Assembly (NCBI RefSeq): GCF_001202035.1 | Contig: NZ_LGHT01000032.1 | Span: 1 to 64,000, forward strand | From: Pseudorhodobacter wandonensis | Lineage (GTDB): Bacteria; Pseudomonadota; Alphaproteobacteria; Rhodobacterales; Rhodobacteraceae | Reading direction: 5' to 3' | DNA length: 64,000 nucleotides | In this document: positions 32,045-41,840 of the stretch, in pieces | Layout: every line of letters starts with the position of its first letter | Numbering within the stretch: the stretch's first letter is position 1 | The notes under the pieces: model-generated | Databases searched by the model: none | Told to the model about the DNA's origin: nothing | The model's input: the letters and a program-made list of their open reading frames with translations, nothing else | Translations under genes and position numbers: made by a program

Positions 32045-33535
32045 TTAATGTGCCAACATATTGTCAAGCGCGCCCGGTTTGTCGTGCAGCGCCAACTCAT
32101 CCACAATAGTTTCGGACGCTTTGTTCATGCCGACAATCTGCACCTCGGCCCCGTCGCGGCGGAACTTCAGCACCGCCATATCCAACGCCGAAACCGAAGA
32201 AATATCCCAGATATGCGCATCCGACACGTCAATCACCACACGGTCCAGAACCTCGCGGAAATCAAAGGCTTTCATGAAATCCTCAACGCTGGCAAAGAAC
32301 AACTGTCCCTCAACGCGATAGGTCCGCTCTGCCCCATCCGCCGACAAAACCGAAGTCACACGGAACAGCTGCGCAATCTTGCCGGCAAAGAATATCCCCG
32401 ACAGCAACACGCCAACCCCAACCCCGATGGCCAGATTATGCGTGTAAATCACGGCCGCCACAGTGGCCAACATCACGACTGAACTTGAAGTCGGATGCGT
32501 CCGCAGCGCCTTGATCGACGACCAGGAAAACGTGCCAATGCTGACCATGATCATAATCGCCACCAAGGCCGCCATTGGAATCCGGCTCACCCAATCGCCA
32601 AGGCCCACCACGAAAACCAGCAACATCGCCCCCGCCACAAAGGTCGAAAGCCGCCCGCGCCCGCCCGATTTCACGTTGATAATGCTCTGACCGATCATGG
32701 CACAGCCCGCCATGCCGCCAATAAATCCGGTCGCCGTATTCGCCAGCCCCTGCCCGATACACTCCTGATTGCGGTCCGAAGTGGTATCCGTCAGATCATC
32801 GACGATATTCTGCGTCATCAGACTTTCCAGCAACCCCACCACAGCCACCGCCAGCGAATAAGGGAAAATAATCTGCAGGGTTTCAAACGTCAGCGGAATT
32901 TGCGGGATCAAAAACACCGGCAGCGTGTCGGGCAAGGCCCCCATATCGCCCACCGTCCGCACATCCCAACCAAATAGCAGCGTCAAAGCCGTCAGCACCA
33001 CAATCGTCACCAAAGGCGAAGGCACGGCGCGGGTAATATACGGAAACAAGTAGATAATCCCAAGCCCCGCCGCCACCAGCGCATAGGTCAGCCAAGTTAC
33101 TTTGGTCGGGTCCAACTCGGGCACCTGAGCCAGAAAGATCAAAATCGCCAGCGCGTTCACAAAGCCCGTCATCACCGATTTCGACACAAAGCGCATGACA
33201 CGCCCCAGCTTCAACAAACCGGCCCCAATCTGCAACAGCCCCGCCAGCACCGTCGCGGCCAGCAAATATTGCAACCCGTGGTCCTTGACCAAAGTCACCA
33301 TCAACACCGCCGTCGCCGCGGTTGCCGCCGAAATCATCCCCGGCCGCCCGCCTGTAATCGCACAAATCACAGCAATGGAAAAACTGGCATAAAGCCCGAC
33401 TTTCGGGTCAACGCCTGCAATGATCGAAAACGCAATCGCCTCGGGGATCAACGCCAAAGCCACAACCAGCCCCGACAGCAAATCCGCCCGCACATTGCCA
33501 AACCATTGCTGACGATACAAATCCAGTGACATCAT
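32045..33535 (-). CDS. SulP-family anion transporter with STAS domain
   Basis: The 496-aa inner-membrane transporter has about 12 TM segments with the SulP N-terminal signature [23 protein letters not shown] and a central [19 protein letters not shown] region. The cytoplasmic STAS domain starts near residue 395 ([11 protein letters not shown]...[19 protein letters not shown]). SulP members carry sulfate, bicarbonate or other anions; the specific ion is not determinable. It pairs with the uspA-like gene downstream. Confidence 0.9.
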   Translation of the reverse strand: MMSLDLYRQQWFGNVRADLLSGLVVALALIPEAIAFSIIAGVDPKVGLYASFSIAVICAITGGRPGMISAATAATAVLMVTLVKDHGLQYLLAATVLAGLLQIGAGLLKLGRVMRFVSKSVMTGFVNALAILIFLAQVPELDPTKVTWLTYALVAAGLGIIYLFPYITRAVPSPLVTIVVLTALTLLFGWDVRTVGDMGALPDTLPVFLIPQIPLTFETLQIIFPYSLAVAVVGLLESLMTQNIVDDLTDTTSDRNQECIGQGLANTATGFIGGMAGCAMIGQSIINVKSGGRGRLSTFVAGAMLLVFVVGLGDWVSRIPMAALVAIMIMVSIGTFSWSSIKALRTHPTSSSVVMLATVAAVIYTHNLAIGVGVGVLLSGIFFAGKIAQLFRVTSVLSADGAERTYRVEGQLFFASVEDFMKAFDFREVLDRVVIDVSDAHIWDISSVSALDMAVLKFRRDGAEVQIVGMNKASETIVDELALHDKPGALDNMLAH

Positions 33536-33647
33536 CTAACCCGCTTCCCCAATAATCCGCCGCCGCGGCCGCCTCTACAAACAAGCGCCCATCCCTACAA
33601 CCAAGCCCCCCAAAAGCCAACCCTTACCACCCCCTTCCCCGCACCGC

Positions 33648-33731
33648 GCTTTCTTTTCGGCTCAAATATCCCGGGGGGTCCGGGGGGCTGGCCCCCCGGC
33701 TTTAAGCTTGGTCCGGGGGGCTGGCCCCCCG
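33648..33731. repeat. Intergenic repeat copy 2 with tandem 20-bp palindromes
   Basis: A 32-nt anchor (33648-33679) is identical except for one base to 54261-54292. It is followed by CCGGGGGGCTGGCCCCCCGG (33680-33699) and a second near-identical palindrome at 33713-33731. It lies between the SulP promoter region and the end of the dehydrogenase gene on the minus strand, so it may terminate the dehydrogenase transcript's neighbour or fold in readthrough RNA. Confidence 0.8.
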
Positions 33732-33775
33732 ACTCTAGGCTCCGCCCATCCCCCAAACAAAAATCATCGTCACTC

Positions 33776-34834
33776 TCACAACCACGGCGCTTCCAACCCG
33801 TACTGCGCCACCAATGCCTCAAACCCGCTCACCGTCACCGGGTCCAAGGGCACGCCCAAATCACGCCGCCGGGCCGCTTCTTCCCACTCCCGATCTCCGG
33901 GCGCCATCACGCGGCATCCCGCACGCGGCGCAGAGCCGCGCAATGCCGCCAAATAGCGCTGCATGATCGCGCGCAACATGTTTCCGCCCACAAACCCCTC
34001 GGGGTCCATCACCATCACAAACGCCCCCATTTGGCGCGGCTCCGAATGCGCCTCGCCGCCCATAAAGGGTATCTCGGGGCTCAGGCGCATCCCCGTCAAC
34101 GCGGCCGAGAATATTTCGGCCACCCCGCCCAATGCCGCCCCTTTGAACCCGAACACTCCGCCCACCGGCGCCAGCATTGCCACCAGCGCGGGGTCCAACA
34201 CCGCCTCGCCCGCCGCATCCGATGCCACACCGTCAGGCAAATCCACCCCAAGCGAACGGTACAGCTCCACCCGATTATACGGCACGGCCGAGGTCGCCAT
34301 ATCCAAAAGCCACGGATTCGCCTCGCCCGTAGGCACCCCGACCGCAATCGGATTGGTACCGTGAAACTTCTCGGCCCCGTCATGCAGGCGAACAAAACTG
34401 TCCGAATTGGCCACCACAAGCGCTACATACCCCCGCTCTGCCGCAGCCCAGGCATAGGCTCCTGCAGGCCCGAAATGGCTGGTATTCTGAATGCCAACCG
34501 CCGCAATCCCTTGTGTGCCCGCCATCTCTATCGCCAAATCCAGCGCGTGATAGGTCGCCCGCGCGCCTTGCGCATGGCCTGCATCCAGCAACCCTGTCCC
34601 CGGCTTGACCTGCCGAAAATTCATCACCGGTGCCCGCGCCACCTCTCCTCCCGCCAAAACGCTGACGTAATAGGGCAGCAACCGCACGCCATGGCTGTCT
34701 ACCCCGTGCAAAGACCCGTGCATCATCGACCGCGTGGCATCGCGCGCGGTCTCATTATCCGCCCCGACCGCCAAAAACGCCGCCTCACAAAACCGCGTCA
34801 ATGGCGCGATTCCAACCCGTACCTCTTTTTGCAT
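33776..34834 (-). CDS. Ldh2/malate-dehydrogenase-family NAD(P)-dependent oxidoreductase
   Basis: The 352-aa product belongs to the YlbC/Ldh2 (type 2 malate/L-sulfolactate dehydrogenase) fold, not to Rossmann LDH. Landmarks are MHGSLHGVDSHGVRLLPYY (catalytic His in DSHG), NTSHFGPAGAYAWAAAERGYV, and FHGTNPIAVGVPT followed by LLDMATSAV. Possible substrates include malate, ureidoglycolate and sulfolactate. The gene is divergent from a GntR regulator that may control it. ATG 34834 is chosen over an in-frame ATG six bases upstream. Confidence 0.88.
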   Translation of the reverse strand: MQKEVRVGIAPLTRFCEAAFLAVGADNETARDATRSMMHGSLHGVDSHGVRLLPYYVSVLAGGEVARAPVMNFRQVKPGTGLLDAGHAQGARATYHALDLAIEMAGTQGIAAVGIQNTSHFGPAGAYAWAAAERGYVALVVANSDSFVRLHDGAEKFHGTNPIAVGVPTGEANPWLLDMATSAVPYNRVELYRSLGVDLPDGVASDAAGEAVLDPALVAMLAPVGGVFGFKGAALGGVAEIFSAALTGMRLSPEIPFMGGEAHSEPRQMGAFVMVMDPEGFVGGNMLRAIMQRYLAALRGSAPRAGCRVMAPGDREWEEAARRRDLGVPLDPVTVSGFEALVAQYGLEAPWL

Positions 34835-34958
34835 AAGCACTCTCTATCCATTGTTCTGCCCGAATAGGCCGCACCGCACGCAGCCCTGTCAACCCAACGA
34901 CTTCCCTCGGCCGACGATTCCTGCGACAAAGGGCAAAGCCTATTGACCGGACGCCACA

Positions 34959-35648
34959 ATGCCCTTGCCCACCGCCTTTCAATTTTCACTGAAACCCAGC
35001 AAAAGCGCCCAGCCTCAGGCTGCCGAGGCGCTGCGCCACGCTATTTTGACCGGCACCCTACCGCCCGGCACCAAAGTTTCGGAACAAGAGATCGCCGATG
35101 CCATAGGCACCTCGCGCCAACCCGTGCGCGAGGCATTCTTGCGCCTTGCCGGCGAAGGTCTGCTTGAAATCCGCCCTCAGCGCGGCACTTTCGTCTCTAA
35201 AATCACCACCGCCGAGGTGCTCGACGCCCGTTTCGTACGCGAAGCGGTTGAGGCCGATCTGATCCGCGTCGCCTGCAAGAATGCAACGCCGCCCGCCATC
35301 AATACTCTAAGGGATCTGCTGGCCGCCCAAGAAAACGCAGATACGCCGACGCAGTTCATGGCACTCGACGAAGCCTTCCACCGCAGCATCGCCGAAATTG
35401 CAGGCCGCGCCCGCGCATGGGATCACCTGCAAAGGCTGAAATCCCAGATGGACCGCGTACGGTTCCTGCAACTGCAAGAATTCCCAATCCCGGCGCTGAT
35501 CGTACAGCACAAAACCATGGTCGATGCGATTGAAACCCAAAACGCAGACGCAGCCGAGGCCGAACTCCGCGCCCATTTGCGCCTGATCGAGGCGGACTTG
35601 CCGGGTATCGAGGCTGCGCACCCCGACTACTTTACCGCGCCGCACTAA
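34959..35648 (+). CDS. GntR-family regulator (FadR/FCD subfamily)
   Basis: The 229-aa regulator has an N-terminal winged helix-turn-helix (EALRHAILTGTLPPGTKVSEQEIADAIGTSRQPVREAFLRLAGEGLLE...) and a C-terminal all-helical FCD effector domain (DARFVREAVEADL, HRSIAEIAG, HKTMVDAIE). The 125-bp divergent gap to the dehydrogenase gene probably holds promoters for both genes. I do not see a clear palindromic operator there. The effector is unknown, plausibly the dehydrogenase substrate. Confidence 0.9.
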   Translation: MPLPTAFQFSLKPSKSAQPQAAEALRHAILTGTLPPGTKVSEQEIADAIGTSRQPVREAFLRLAGEGLLEIRPQRGTFVSKITTAEVLDARFVREAVEADLIRVACKNATPPAINTLRDLLAAQENADTPTQFMALDEAFHRSIAEIAGRARAWDHLQRLKSQMDRVRFLQLQEFPIPALIVQHKTMVDAIETQNADAAEAELRAHLRLIEADLPGIEAAHPDYFTAPH

Positions 35649-35657
35649 TCCGGCCCG

Positions 35658-36245
35658 TTAAAGCCGCAGCAACCCGCGCTCGCCCGCGCCAAAGCGGCGC
35701 AGCACAGCCGGGTACAGCCGGTGCTCTTGCACCAATACCCGCGCGGCCAAAGTATCTGCGGTGTCATCTGGCAAAACCGGCACCACAGCCTGCCCCAACA
35801 GCGGGCCGTCATCCAGAACCGCTGTCACCTCGTGCACCGAACAACCCGCCTCGGTGTCACCCGCCGCAATCGCGCGGGCATGGGTATGCAGACCGGGGTA
35901 TTTCGGCAGCAAACTGGGGTGGATATTCAGCATCCGCCCCTCAAACTGCGCCACAAAGCCGGGTGTCAACACGCGCATAAAACCGGCAAGGCACAAAATA
36001 TCGGGCCTCGCCGCCAAAACCGGTTTCAAAAGCGCTGCCTCAAAGGCCGCCCGATCCTTGCCAAAGGGCCGATGATCGACCGCCGCTGTCGCAATCCCCA
36101 TAGCAGAGGCCGTTTTCAGCCCCCCCGCCTCGGGGTCATTCGACGCCACCAGAACCGCCCGGCACGGGTGGTCGCCCACCATATCCCGACACAAGGCAAC
36201 CATGTTCGAACCACCCCCTGAAATCAGGATGGCAACACGCTTCAC
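35658..36245 (-). CDS. purN: Phosphoribosylglycinamide formyltransferase
   Basis: The 195-aa product transfers a formyl group from 10-formyl-THF to GAR in purine synthesis. The family signatures are present: [10 protein letters not shown] near the N-terminus, an [14 protein letters not shown] segment with the catalytic Asn/His, and an [16 protein letters not shown] stretch. It overlaps the purM stop by four bases, the common purM-purN operon. Confidence 0.96.
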   Translation of the reverse strand: MKRVAILISGGGSNMVALCRDMVGDHPCRAVLVASNDPEAGGLKTASAMGIATAAVDHRPFGKDRAAFEAALLKPVLAARPDILCLAGFMRVLTPGFVAQFEGRMLNIHPSLLPKYPGLHTHARAIAAGDTEAGCSVHEVTAVLDDGPLLGQAVVPVLPDDTADTLAARVLVQEHRLYPAVLRRFGAGERGLLRL

Positions 36246-37285
36246 AGCAGCTTACCTTTGTAAACCACGCCCTCACCGGGTACGACATGGCCCATCACCA
36301 CCACTTTTTCGCCCGCATCATGCAGTTGCAACGCCAACGCTTCGGCACGATCGGCCTTGACCACAAGCATCATCCCGATGCCGCAGTTAAAGGTTTTCAA
36401 CAGCTCGGGCTCACTCATCCCTGCGGTTTCCGCCAACCAGCGAAACACCGGCGGCAGGGTCCATGCCGACAGATCAATCTCGCAGGCCATGCCTTCGGGC
36501 AAAACCCGTGGCGGGTTTTCGGTCAACCCACCGCCGGTGATATGGGCCAGCGCATGCACGCCGCCTGCCCGCACCGCAGCCAAGGTTTGCTTTACATACA
36601 ACCGCGTTGGCGCCAGCAGCGCCTCGCCCAGCTTGCCCGCACTGAACGGGCTTTTTGCATCCCAGCCAAGGCCAGACATCTCAACCACTTTGCGCACGAA
36701 CGAATAGCCGTTGGAATGCACGCCGTTCGACGCAAGGCCCAGCAGCACATCGCCAACCTCTACCCCTTCGGGCAGCGCAGTCCCGCGCTCCATCGCACCA
36801 ACCGCAAAACCGGCAAGATCAAAATCGCCCTTGTGGTACATGCCCGGCATTTCCGCCGTCTCGCCACCGATCAGCGCACAGCCCGACGCCTCACACCCCG
36901 CGGCAATGCCTTCGATAATCCGCGTCGCTTGGTCCAGCTCCAGCTTGCCCGTCGCAAAGTAATCAAGGAAAAACAGCGGCTCGGCCCCTTGGCACACAAG
37001 ATCGTTCACGCACATCGCAACCAGATCAACGCCAATCGTATCCACATTGCCGGTATCAATCGCAATCCGCAACTTGGTGCCCACACCATCGGTCGCGGCA
37101 ACCAGAACCGGATCGACAAAGCCCGCAGCCTTCAAATCGAACAGCGCACCAAAACCGCCCAGCCCCGACATCGTTCCCGGCCGTGCCGTGCGCTTGGCCG
37201 CAGGTTTGATCCGCTCTACCAGCGCATTGCCTGCATCAATATCCACGCCTGCATCGGCATAGGTCAGCCCGTTCTTACCCGTCAT
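36242..37285 (-). CDS. purM: Phosphoribosylformylglycinamidine cyclo-ligase (AIR synthetase)
   Basis: From ATG 37285, preceded by GGGGGCGG, the product is 347 aa, the usual length. It forms AIR from FGAM using ATP. The core is intact: [15 protein letters not shown], a [26 protein letters not shown] block, [11 protein letters not shown], and [16 protein letters not shown]. An upstream in-frame start at 37366 lacks support. purN follows with a four-base overlap. Confidence 0.96.
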   Translation of the reverse strand: MTGKNGLTYADAGVDIDAGNALVERIKPAAKRTARPGTMSGLGGFGALFDLKAAGFVDPVLVAATDGVGTKLRIAIDTGNVDTIGVDLVAMCVNDLVCQGAEPLFFLDYFATGKLELDQATRIIEGIAAGCEASGCALIGGETAEMPGMYHKGDFDLAGFAVGAMERGTALPEGVEVGDVLLGLASNGVHSNGYSFVRKVVEMSGLGWDAKSPFSAGKLGEALLAPTRLYVKQTLAAVRAGGVHALAHITGGGLTENPPRVLPEGMACEIDLSAWTLPPVFRWLAETAGMSEPELLKTFNCGIGMMLVVKADRAEALALQLHDAGEKVVVMGHVVPGEGVVYKGKLL

Positions 37286-37411
37286 ATCCGCCCCCGGTTT
37301 CATAGGTCGCATCTGCGCCCAAGGATTCCCGTCTCCCTTAGACGATTGCAGCCCTATGCACAACAAAGCGAAGGGGTCAGCGCAATGCTAACCCCCTAAA
37401 ATCCCGCATTT

Positions 37412-37443
37412 GGGGGTGCCTTCAGCAAAGGCACCCCATTTTT
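37412..37443. terminator. Strong 10-bp hairpin between purM promoter and the small secreted genes
   Basis: Arms GGGGTGCCTT (37413-37422) and AAGGCACCCC (37428-37437) pair perfectly around CAGCA; ATTTTT follows on the plus strand. On the minus strand it lies about 10 bp after the stop of the first small secreted gene, so it most likely ends that transcript even though the T-run is on the other side. Confidence 0.75.
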
Positions 37444-37452
37444 CTGGCCGTC

Positions 37453-37698
37453 TCAGCGCGCCAAAGCCGCCTTGATCGACTGTTTCACCTCATAATCGAG
37501 CATATCAGAGTTGGTGGTCAACAGGCCCTCGATCACTGTCGCCTGGCGGGCTGTCAGATTGTCAAACGACACGCCTGGCAAAATATGCTCGGCTTGCATC
37601 TTGGCAGGTGCCGACAGCGTGGTTTTTTCAGTCCAGGCATTCGCTGCGCCAACTGTCGTCAGGGCAATCAACGAGGCTAGAATAATACGTTTCATCAT
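37453..37698 (-). CDS. Small secreted protein, paralogue 1 of 3
   Basis: The 81-aa product has a Sec signal peptide (MMKRIILASLIALTTVGAANA) and a mature part of about 60 residues, predicted helical: KTTLSAPAKMQAEHILPG, then VSFDNLTARQATVIEGLLT and a C-terminal YEVKQSIKAALAR. It is the most divergent of three tandem copies but keeps the FDNLTA-Q motif and the length. A typical AAAGGAACAC-type RBS precedes it. No known family; the product probably resides in the periplasm or outside the cell. Confidence 0.85.
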   Translation of the reverse strand: MMKRIILASLIALTTVGAANAWTEKTTLSAPAKMQAEHILPGVSFDNLTARQATVIEGLLTTNSDMLDYEVKQSIKAALAR

Positions 37699-37737
37699 GT
37701 GTTCCTTTGGTTTGCGTCCACTATGCTCCGGCAGCGC

Positions 37738-37983
37738 TCAGCTTGCCAGTGCCTTTGCGATGATCGACTTCACTTCGGTGTCTGTCAGGTCTTTGCCACC
37801 TGTCAAAACACCTTCGATACGCGCCGCTTGGTCAGCCGTCAGGTTGTCGAACGATGCAGCTGGCAGGATGCTCTGGGCTTCTGCTTTTGCAGCCGAAGAC
37901 AGGTTGGTCGGCGCCGAGGCAGCGCTCACAGCACCAGCAGTTGTCAGGGCGATCAGCGAGGCAAGAATAATACGTTTCATCAT
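37738..37983 (-). CDS. Small secreted protein, paralogue 2 of 3
   Basis: The 81-aa product has the signal peptide MMKRIILASLIALTTAGAVSA and a mature helical peptide with FDNLTADQAARIEGVLTGG and a C-terminal TEVKSIIAKALAS. It differs from copy 3 at only a few residues, and the DNA from the RBS through the signal peptide is identical in both, so the duplication is recent. AAAGGAACAC precedes the ATG. Cysteines are absent, so no disulfides. Function unknown. Confidence 0.88.
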   Translation of the reverse strand: MMKRIILASLIALTTAGAVSAASAPTNLSSAAKAEAQSILPAASFDNLTADQAARIEGVLTGGKDLTDTEVKSIIAKALAS

Positions 37984-38020
37984 GTGTTCCTTTATGTGTT
38001 CGGTTCAGGGCAGGCCGCGA

Positions 38021-38266
38021 TTAGCTGGCCAGTGCTTTCGAAATGATCAGTTTAACTTCATAGGCTTGCAGGTCTTTGCCACCCGTCAAAACGCCTTCGA
38101 TGCGGGCCGCTTGGTCAGCCGTCAGGTTGTCGAAAGATGCAGCTGGCAGGATGTTCTGGGCTTCTGCTTTTGCAGCCGAAGACAGGTTGGTCGGCGCAGA
38201 GGCAGCGCTCACAGCACCAGCAGTTGTCAGGGCGATCAGCGAGGCAAGAATAATACGTTTCATCAT
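38021..38266 (-). CDS. Small secreted protein, paralogue 3 of 3
   Basis: The 81-aa copy starts at ATG 38266 with the same MMKRIILAS opening as its neighbours; an in-frame start at 38341 is not shared by the other copies and is rejected. The mature part ends ...GGKDLQAYEVKLIISKALAS. This is the promoter-proximal gene of the cluster, so the promoter should lie in 38267-38450. Repeats of about 37-55 bp separate the three genes. Function unknown. Confidence 0.88.
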   Translation of the reverse strand: MMKRIILASLIALTTAGAVSAASAPTNLSSAAKAEAQNILPAASFDNLTADQAARIEGVLTGGKDLQAYEVKLIISKALAS

Positions 38267-38341
38267 GTGTTCCATTTCAGTTTTGTTTTGCGGAACCAGT
38301 TGTTTGGTCCGGTGAACATGAAATGCGCCTTGCCATGCCAA

Positions 38342-38738
38342 GTTTCAAATCACAGAACATTCACCTGCGATCACGGAAATTTTCCCTATTCGGCAAAGGG
38401 TTAACGAAACTTTTTCAATTCCGCCCACAAAGATCAAGTTTACTCAGGAATTCCGCGCTTTTTTGATCAAACGGTTTGTTTCAGCCGATCACGCCTGGCG
38501 CGACATCGCGTCGAAAACGGGCACTACACCGTTCATGTGCATTTTTGCACAGACGGATTCCCCCACGGCGCCGTATGACTATGTTGGAGCAAACACCTTA
38601 AAAACACAAAACGCCCGCAAAATACGGGCGCTTCATAAATTCGATCCTAACGGCCGATGACGGCTAAAATCGCCTTTGTTACAGAATCAACCTCGGTGCA
38701 GACCCGCGAAACCGCTCGAATCAACCACCTCTGCGATT
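38342..38738. other. Intergenic region between the small secreted cluster and the HU gene
   Basis: No gene is supported here. On the minus strand it contains the promoter of the small secreted cluster at its left side and the terminator of the HU gene at its right side. A short plus-strand frame (38463-38660) has no RBS or domain. Confidence 0.5.
38598..38630 (-). terminator. Terminator-like hairpin downstream of the HU gene
   Basis: Minus strand CGCCCG-TATTTTG-CGGGCG is followed by TTTTGTGTTTTT, a convincing Rho-independent pattern. It lies about 110 bp after the HU stop codon. Confidence 0.7.
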
Positions 38739-39191
38739 CTAGTCGTCCGTATCGTCGTCATCGGGCGCCTCATTCCCGGCCGCTTTCCCGCCGCCGCGAC
38801 GCAGTTTGACGATCAACACCTCAGCATTGCCCTCATCGCGCTTGCGGTTCACCTTCAGCTTGCCCAAAGGCTGCAGGTTCAGCACCTCGCCCGCAGACAG
38901 CGCATCCCCGATCACCCCCAAAGTGGCCTCGACGATCAGCTTCACGTCCTTCTTCTTCGCCCCCGATGCCCGCACAATACGTTCCACCAGCTCCTGCTTT
39001 TTCAGCATAGTGCCTTCTGCGCCCGGCAGCGGCGCCGCAACTGCCCCAGCGTCCACCACCGAAACCTTCGGCACAACAACCTCGGCCGCTGTGATCGTCG
39101 GCACCGGATTGCTGCCCGTCGCCTTGGGCTGGGCGTTTGACGCAGCCACCTCGGCAGGTTTTGCGTTTGCGGTAATTTTGGTTGTGGCCAT
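38739..39191 (-). CDS. HU-family DNA-binding protein with N-terminal extension
   Basis: From ATG 39191 the product is 150 aa. The HU/IHF domain is at about residues 62-135 (LKKQELVERIVRASGAKKKDVKLIVEATLGVIGDAL, LNLQPLGKLKVNRKR). It is preceded by a low-complexity Ala/Pro/Lys/Val-rich extension of about 60 residues and followed by an acidic tail ending DDDDTDD. The beta-arm region (NRKRDEGNAEVLIVKLRRGGG) is shortened compared with classical HU. Histone-like extensions of this kind are known in some bacteria; here the effect on DNA compaction is unknown. Confidence 0.85.
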   Translation of the reverse strand: MATTKITANAKPAEVAASNAQPKATGSNPVPTITAAEVVVPKVSVVDAGAVAAPLPGAEGTMLKKQELVERIVRASGAKKKDVKLIVEATLGVIGDALSAGEVLNLQPLGKLKVNRKRDEGNAEVLIVKLRRGGGKAAGNEAPDDDDTDD

Positions 39192-39286
39192 GATGGCTCC
39201 TGCTCGAAATTGGCTTTGATGTCGCAACAGGCTAACCCGCTTTGCCAAATTTGCAACCGGTCGCGTAATATCGCGCCACCAAATGC

Positions 39287-39317
39287 AAAAAGGCGCGCCA
39301 ATCACGGCGCGCCTTTC
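39287..39317 (-). terminator. Rho-independent terminator after lon
   Basis: Arms AGGCGCGCC (39291-39299) and GGCGCGCCT (39306-39314) form a nine-pair stem. On the minus strand a TTTTTGC run follows. It lies about 45 bp past the lon stop. Confidence 0.85.
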
Positions 39318-39358
39318 AATCCTGTATGGGTCAGAGGCTTAACCGCCCCCGCCGCACA

Positions 39359-41767
39359 TCAATGCGCTGTCGCCTGCGATGCCGCACCTGCAACGGCCTT
39401 TTGCGCCGCCGCGGCCGCTTCTTCTGCGGCCTCATCCCATTCAATCGGCTCGGGCTGGCGCACCAATGCGTGCTTTAGCACCTCGCGCACATGGCTAACG
39501 GGAATAATGCTCAGACCTTCCTTCACATTGTCCGGAATCTCGGACAGGTCTTTCTCATTCTCTTGCGGAATAAGCACCGTCTTGATCCCGCCGCGCAGCG
39601 CCGCCAGCAGCTTTTCCTTCAAACCACCGATAGGCATCGCATTGCCGCGCAACGAAACCTCGCCCGTCATTGCAATATCCTTGCGCACCGGAATCTGCGT
39701 CAGCACCGACACAATCGACGTTACCATCGCCAAACCGGCACTCGGCCCGTCCTTGGGCGTCGCGCCATCCGGCACGTGAACGTGAATATCAATCGTCTCG
39801 AACTTCGGCGGCTTCACCCCGATTTCCGGGCTGATTGACCGCACATAGCTGCTCGCCGCGTCGATCGACTCTTTCATCACATCGCCCAGCTTGCCGGTTG
39901 TCTTCATCCGGCCTTTGCCCGGCAGCCGCAGCGCTTCAATCGGCAGCAACTCGCCACCCACGCTGGTCCACGCCAAACCGGTGACCACACCAATCTGGTC
40001 CTCGGCTTCGGCCAGCCCATAGCGATGCCGTTTGACGCCAAGGAAGCCTTCCAGCCCCTCAATCGTCACCTTCACCGCTTTGGTCTTGCCTTTCACGATC
40101 TCGGTCACGGCCTTGCGTGCCAGTTTCGCCAGCTCGCGCTCAAGGTTGCGAACCCCGGCTTCGCGCGTATAGGTCCGAATGACCTCTAGCAGCGCATCAT
40201 CGGCGATCGAGAATTCACCCTTTTTCAACGCATGGTTCTTAACCTGCTTGGGGATCAAATGCTGCTTGGCAATCTCGCGCTTTTCATCCTCGGTATAGCC
40301 CGACAGCGGAATAATCTCCATCCGGTCCAGCAACGGGCCGGGCATGTTATAGCTGTTCGCCGTGGTCAAAAACATCACGTTCGACAGGTCATACTCGACC
40401 TCAAGATAGTGGTCGGTAAAGGTCGCGTTCTGTTCCGGGTCCAACACCTCCAACATCGCGCTGGCCGGATCTCCGCGGAAATCCTGCCCCATCTTGTCGA
40501 TCTCATCCAACAAAATCAGCGGATTGGTGGTTTTCGCCTTTTTCAGCGCCTGAATAATCTTGCCGGGCATCGACCCGATATAGGTGCGCCGGTGGCCCCG
40601 AATTTCGGATTCGTCGCGCACACCGCCAAGCGAGATGCGAATAAACTCACGCCCCGTGGCCTTGGCAACCGACCGGCCAAGCGAGGTTTTACCAACGCCG
40701 GGCGGGCCAACAAGGCACAGGATCGGGCCTTTCAGCTTGGCCGAGCGCGCCTGAACCGCCAGATACTCGACAATCCGTTCCTTAACCTTTTCCAGCCCGT
40801 GGTGATCGGCATCGAGCACAGCCTGCGCCTTGGACAAATCCTTTTTCACACGGCTTTTTGTGCCCCATGGCACGCCCAGCAACCAATCCAGATAGTTGCG
40901 CACGACGGTCGCTTCGGCGCTCATCGGGCTCATGTTTTTCAGCTTTTTGATCTCGGACTCGGCCTTTTCGCGCGCCTCTTTCGACAGCGCGGTTTTGGCG
41001 ATACGGGCCTCTAGCTCGGCCACCTCGTTCTGGCCATCCTCACCATCGCCGAGTTCCTTTTGAATGGCCTTCATCTGCTCATTCAAATAATACTCGCGCT
41101 GCGTCCGCTCCATCTGGCTTTTGACGCGGGTCTTGATCTTTTTCTCAACCTGCAAAACGCTCATCTCGCCTTGCATATGACCGTAGACTTTTTCCAGACG
41201 CTGGCCGATATCAAGCGTTTCCAACAAGGCTTGCTTGTCGGCAACTTCAATCCCCAGATGGCCTGCGGCCAAATCGGCAAGGCGCGATGGCTCACGTGTG
41301 TCGGCCACAGCCGAAAGCGCCTCTTCGGGGATGTTTTTCTTGATCTTGGCATAACGCTCGAACTCGTCAGCCACTGCGCGCACCAAGGCGCTTACCGTGG
41401 CTTCATCGCCCGGCAATTCGGTCAGAGGCGCGGCCTCGGCTTCAAAGAAGCGGTCGTTTTCAATGAATTTCGTGATGCGCACGCGCGACTTGCCTTCGAC
41501 CAGCACCTTCACAGTGCCATCGGGCAGTTTCAGCAATTGCAACACATTGGCCAACACACCCGCGCGGTAGATACCGTCTGCTGCCGGGTCGTCAACGGTT
41601 GGGTCCATCTGGCTGGACAGCAGGATCTGGCGGTCATCGGCCATCACCTCTTCCAAGGCGCGGACCGATTTTTCACGGCCCACAAACAGCGGCACAATCA
41701 TGTGCGGAAACACCACAATATCGCGCAGCGGCAATACGGGGTAGCTGTTGGATTTAACGTCGTTCAT
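39359..41767 (-). CDS. lon: ATP-dependent protease Lon
   Basis: From ATG 41767 (GAGGAAATGAG upstream) the product is 802 aa, standard length. It degrades misfolded and regulatory proteins. The N-terminal LON domain (SYPVLPLRDIVVFPHMIVPLFVGR), AAA+ module with Walker A GPPGVGKTSL and Walker B LILLDEIDKMG, and the Ser-Lys protease domain with DGPSAGLAM are intact. A heat-shock-like promoter candidate lies upstream. The C-terminal tail is Ala/Glu-rich. Confidence 0.97.
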   Translation of the reverse strand: MNDVKSNSYPVLPLRDIVVFPHMIVPLFVGREKSVRALEEVMADDRQILLSSQMDPTVDDPAADGIYRAGVLANVLQLLKLPDGTVKVLVEGKSRVRITKFIENDRFFEAEAAPLTELPGDEATVSALVRAVADEFERYAKIKKNIPEEALSAVADTREPSRLADLAAGHLGIEVADKQALLETLDIGQRLEKVYGHMQGEMSVLQVEKKIKTRVKSQMERTQREYYLNEQMKAIQKELGDGEDGQNEVAELEARIAKTALSKEAREKAESEIKKLKNMSPMSAEATVVRNYLDWLLGVPWGTKSRVKKDLSKAQAVLDADHHGLEKVKERIVEYLAVQARSAKLKGPILCLVGPPGVGKTSLGRSVAKATGREFIRISLGGVRDESEIRGHRRTYIGSMPGKIIQALKKAKTTNPLILLDEIDKMGQDFRGDPASAMLEVLDPEQNATFTDHYLEVEYDLSNVMFLTTANSYNMPGPLLDRMEIIPLSGYTEDEKREIAKQHLIPKQVKNHALKKGEFSIADDALLEVIRTYTREAGVRNLERELAKLARKAVTEIVKGKTKAVKVTIEGLEGFLGVKRHRYGLAEAEDQIGVVTGLAWTSVGGELLPIEALRLPGKGRMKTTGKLGDVMKESIDAASSYVRSISPEIGVKPPKFETIDIHVHVPDGATPKDGPSAGLAMVTSIVSVLTQIPVRKDIAMTGEVSLRGNAMPIGGLKEKLLAALRGGIKTVLIPQENEKDLSEIPDNVKEGLSIIPVSHVREVLKHALVRQPEPIEWDEAAEEAAAAAQKAVAGAASQATAH

Positions 41768-41840
41768 CTCATTTCCTCTCTGGCAAGAAAGCCATGCCCC
41801 GTCGTTTCGGCAGCAATCGGCTTTCCCCTCTCTGGTCACC

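Noticed and set aside
36287-37399. 370-codon plus-strand frame antisense to purM
   Set aside because: purM is complete on the minus strand; antisense frame is compositional.
38605-38631. Hairpin read as a plus-strand terminator
   Set aside because: There is no plus-strand gene before it; the T-run lies on the minus strand, so it was assigned to the HU gene.
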